A stretch of 64,000 nucleotides of DNA from positions 372,001 to 436,000 of the forward strand of contig JBKBHA010000004.1 in NCBI GenBank assembly GCA_046297935.1. Reading direction: 5' to 3'. A program made the position numbers and the translations under genes. Under the pieces are notes generated by a model that worked only from the letters and a program-made list of their open reading frames with translations, was not told the DNA's origin and did not search any database. Position 1 is the first letter of the stretch; the number at the start of each line of letters is the position of its first letter. The stretch is from CAYMZZ01 sp046297935 (GTDB taxonomy: Bacteria > Bacteroidota > Bacteroidia > Chitinophagales > Chitinophagaceae). This document shows, one piece after another, positions 62,256 to 64,000 of the stretch.

Positions 62256-63581
62256 ATGGGTATACTGAAAGACAGGTTCAAGGAAAAAGCGGAAAAAACT
62301 GCCGTTGAGATCAAGGAATTGCTTAAGGAACATGGAACGAAGGAAATTGGTACTGTTCAGCTTTCGCAGATTTATCAGGGCATGCGAGGAATCACTGGCC
62401 TGGTAAGTGAAACCTCTCTTTTGGACGCTCAGGAAGGAATTCGGTTCAGAGGTTATTCCATTCCTGAATTGAGGGAAAAGCTGCCAAAGGCGCCCGGTGG
62501 TAGTGAGCCACTGCCCGAAGGATTATTCTATTTAATGTTGATTGGGGAGCTGCCAACTGAGGAGGACGTACAACACGTGACTGCCGTATTGCAGCGCCGC
62601 AGCCATGTTCCCAACCATGTTTTTCATACTATCGATGCACTTCCCCTGAACGCGCATCCCATGACACAATTTGTAGTGGGGGTCATGGCGTTGCAAACCG
62701 AAAGTCAGTTTTCTAAAAAATATGCCGCTGGCATGAACAAAAAGGATTATTGGGAGGCGGCATTTGATGACTCAATGGATTTGATTGCAAGATTGCCCCG
62801 GATAGCGGCGTACGTATATCGCAGAAGATACAAGTTTGGCGAACATATTCAACCTAATGGTTTGCTCGACTGGTCTGGAAATTTTGCGCATATGCTGGGA
62901 TTTGAAGACATCAAATTTCAGGAGTTGATGCGTCTGTATATGACTATTCATGCCGACCATGAGGCAGGTAATGTAAGCGCACATACTACCCACCTGGTGG
63001 GTTCCGCACTCAGCGACCCTTATCTCAGTTTTGCTGCGGGCATGAATGGATTGGCAGGCCCTCTGCATGGTTTGGCCAATCAGGAAGTGATCAAGTGGAT
63101 TTTCGAAATGCAGGAACAACTGGGAACTGATCATCCCAGCAAGGAGCAAATCAAAGAGTATGTGGAACGTACGCTGTCTGAAGGCAAGGTAGTGCCGGGT
63201 TATGGTCATGCCGTACTTAGAAAGACAGACCCTCGCTTTACGGCGCAAATGGAATTTGGGAAGAAGCATATGCCGGATGATAAGTTGGTACAAACGGTAT
63301 GGAATATCTACGACGTGGTGCCGCCTATTTTGCAATCATTAGGAAAAGTAAAAAACCCCTGGCCCAATGTGGACGCACACAGCGGAGCGCTGCTGGTGCA
63401 CTTCGGAATGAAGGAGTACGAGTACTACACTGTTATGTTCGGTGTTAGCCGGGCACTGGGTGTACTGGCCAATCTGTGCTGGGCAAGGGCACTCGGATTT
63501 CCAATAGAACGCCCCAAATCAGTTACTACTGAGCAGGTCAAACGCTGGTTGCGAAAGGAAGATGAGATTTGGGGAGAATAA
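62256..63581 (+). CDS. gltA: Citrate synthase, mitochondrial-type
   Basis: This 441-residue enzyme condenses oxaloacetate and acetyl-CoA. The catalytic residues are His271 (GPLHGLANQEV), His318 (VPGYGHAVLRKTDPR) and Asp373 (NPWPNVDAHSG), nearly the same numbers as in pig heart enzyme (274, 320, 375). Large parts, such as GGMRG-like YQGMRGITGLV, IRFRGYSIPE, LTIHADHE-type TIHADHEAGNVSAHT and VSRALGVLA, match vertebrate mitochondrial citrate synthase as I remember it, not the E. coli GltA type. A promoter lies upstream and a strong terminator after it, so it is monocistronic. Confidence 0.96.
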   Translation: MGILKDRFKEKAEKTAVEIKELLKEHGTKEIGTVQLSQIYQGMRGITGLVSETSLLDAQEGIRFRGYSIPELREKLPKAPGGSEPLPEGLFYLMLIGELPTEEDVQHVTAVLQRRSHVPNHVFHTIDALPLNAHPMTQFVVGVMALQTESQFSKKYAAGMNKKDYWEAAFDDSMDLIARLPRIAAYVYRRRYKFGEHIQPNGLLDWSGNFAHMLGFEDIKFQELMRLYMTIHADHEAGNVSAHTTHLVGSALSDPYLSFAAGMNGLAGPLHGLANQEVIKWIFEMQEQLGTDHPSKEQIKEYVERTLSEGKVVPGYGHAVLRKTDPRFTAQMEFGKKHMPDDKLVQTVWNIYDVVPPILQSLGKVKNPWPNVDAHSGALLVHFGMKEYEYYTVMFGVSRALGVLANLCWARALGFPIERPKSVTTEQVKRWLRKEDEIWGE

Positions 63582-63603
63582 GCCCCTGATCGGGAAAAAT
63601 ATC

Positions 63604-63634
63604 AACCCTCTTTCAAATGAAAGAGGGTTTTTTT
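63604..63634 (+). terminator. Terminator of the citrate synthase gene
   Basis: AACCCTCTTTC pairs perfectly with GAAAGAGGGTT around an AAAT loop, followed by seven T. It lies 22 bp past the stop. Confidence 0.9.
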
Positions 63635-63732
63635 ATGTGTGTGCGCTAAAGTGGAACATGGCGGCTCTTCTGGTATGGTTTTTTGAGTATAGTCTTCGTA
63701 AACTAATTCCGTAACATTTAAAATGAAAATTT

Positions 63733-64000
63733 ATGACAAACCGTAATAAGGTAATTCTGGGAATTTTGGGCGCCGCCGCCGCAGGTGTAGTTATTGGAAT
63801 GTTGGTTGCACCCGAGAAAGGAAAAGATATGCGTAAAAAAATCCGTAGAACTGCTGGCGACTGGGCCGATAATATCAGCCATCTTTGGGGACGCGGAAAA
63901 ATGGAAGCTGAAGAAGCGATGGAAGATGTGAAAGAAAGCGGCCGAAGAGCCAAAGCCGCCGCTGAAGAAAAAGTAAATAAGCTCAAAGAAAGTTTAAGCT
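63733..64000 (+). CDS. YtxH domain protein, partial (C-terminus beyond window)
   Basis: The visible 89 codons start MTNRNKVILGILGAAAAGVV and contain the YtxH hallmark: a Gly/Ala-rich helix followed by LVAPEKGKDMRKKIR. A charged, probably coiled-coil region (MEAEEAMEDVKESGRRAKAAAEEK) follows. The frame is open at base 64000. Such small proteins are often induced by stress and associated with the membrane; function is unknown. Confidence 0.85.
   Translation, partial: MTNRNKVILGILGAAAAGVVIGMLVAPEKGKDMRKKIRRTAGDWADNISHLWGRGKMEAEEAMEDVKESGRRAKAAAEEKVNKLKESLS

Overview
This window looks like chromosomal DNA of a Bacteroidota bacterium, most likely of the Chitinophagaceae or a close relative. Several signs point that way: two large surface proteins with a C-terminal type IX secretion (T9SS) sorting domain, Bacteroidota-restricted membrane families (DUF4293, DUF6427), promoters with the TAnnTTTG -7 box lying very close to start codons, few Shine-Dalgarno sequences, and PACRQAG-type intergenic palindromes. 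The genus cannot be fixed from the sequence alone. I saw no rRNA, tRNA, prophage, CRISPR array or intact insertion sequence.

Layout. 1-5.3 kb: an ABC-2 exporter (permease truncated by the window edge), a GH43 glycosidase lipoprotein, a DUF1080 protein, a TIGR01777 epimerase and a metzincin-like protease. 5.3-13.9 kb: a FadN-type beta-oxidation enzyme, a 1263-residue AsmA-like envelope protein and metG. 14-20.6 kb: two tandem S66 LD-carboxypeptidases, a small secreted protein, a nitronate monooxygenase/FabK-like enzyme, a sugar-nucleotidyltransferase, glyA and a DUF4293 protein. 20.7-27.6 kb is the most unusual stretch: an IS200/RAYT-type transposase homologue without its catalytic residues, a 29-unit array of a 15-bp repeat, and two paralogous T9SS surface proteins that share conserved upstream blocks. 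27.6-40 kb: uvrA, an ECF sigma factor, a large symmetric inverted-repeat/minisatellite structure running into the 3' end of a dsbD-type gene, a stand-alone DsbD-alpha protein, purQ, two envelope proteins of unknown role and kup. 40-45 kb: two paralogous membrane-anchored alpha/beta hydrolases flanking a 95-bp tandem repeat array, a lipoprotein, a beta-lactamase-fold lipoprotein and a Dabb protein. 45-53 kb: a two-component pair, a second NarL-type regulator, a class IV aminotransferase, a photolyase, OxyR and two menaquinone (futalosine pathway) genes. 53-64 kb: two PTPS/QueD paralogues with folE, fabD, an SSAT-like acetyltransferase, a serine hydrolase, tgt, an M19-like dipeptidase, an LptF/LptG permease, a mitochondrial-type citrate synthase and a YtxH protein.

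Genes that work together: mqnB-mqnD (menaquinone), folE plus two PTPS/QueD enzymes and possibly tgt (pterin/queuosine), DsbD plus a DsbD-alpha domain protein (periplasmic thiol reduction), phrB and oxyR as neighbouring damage and stress genes, and a histidine kinase/response regulator pair with translational coupling.

The strongest leads are the dead RAYT-like protein beside the 15-bp array, the eukaryote-like citrate synthase, the tRNA-guanine transglycosylase lacking its zinc cysteines, the shared upstream blocks of the T9SS pair, the composite inverted repeat at 31.5-31.8 kb, and the 95-bp tandem array. No complete, clearly novel multi-gene system was found.
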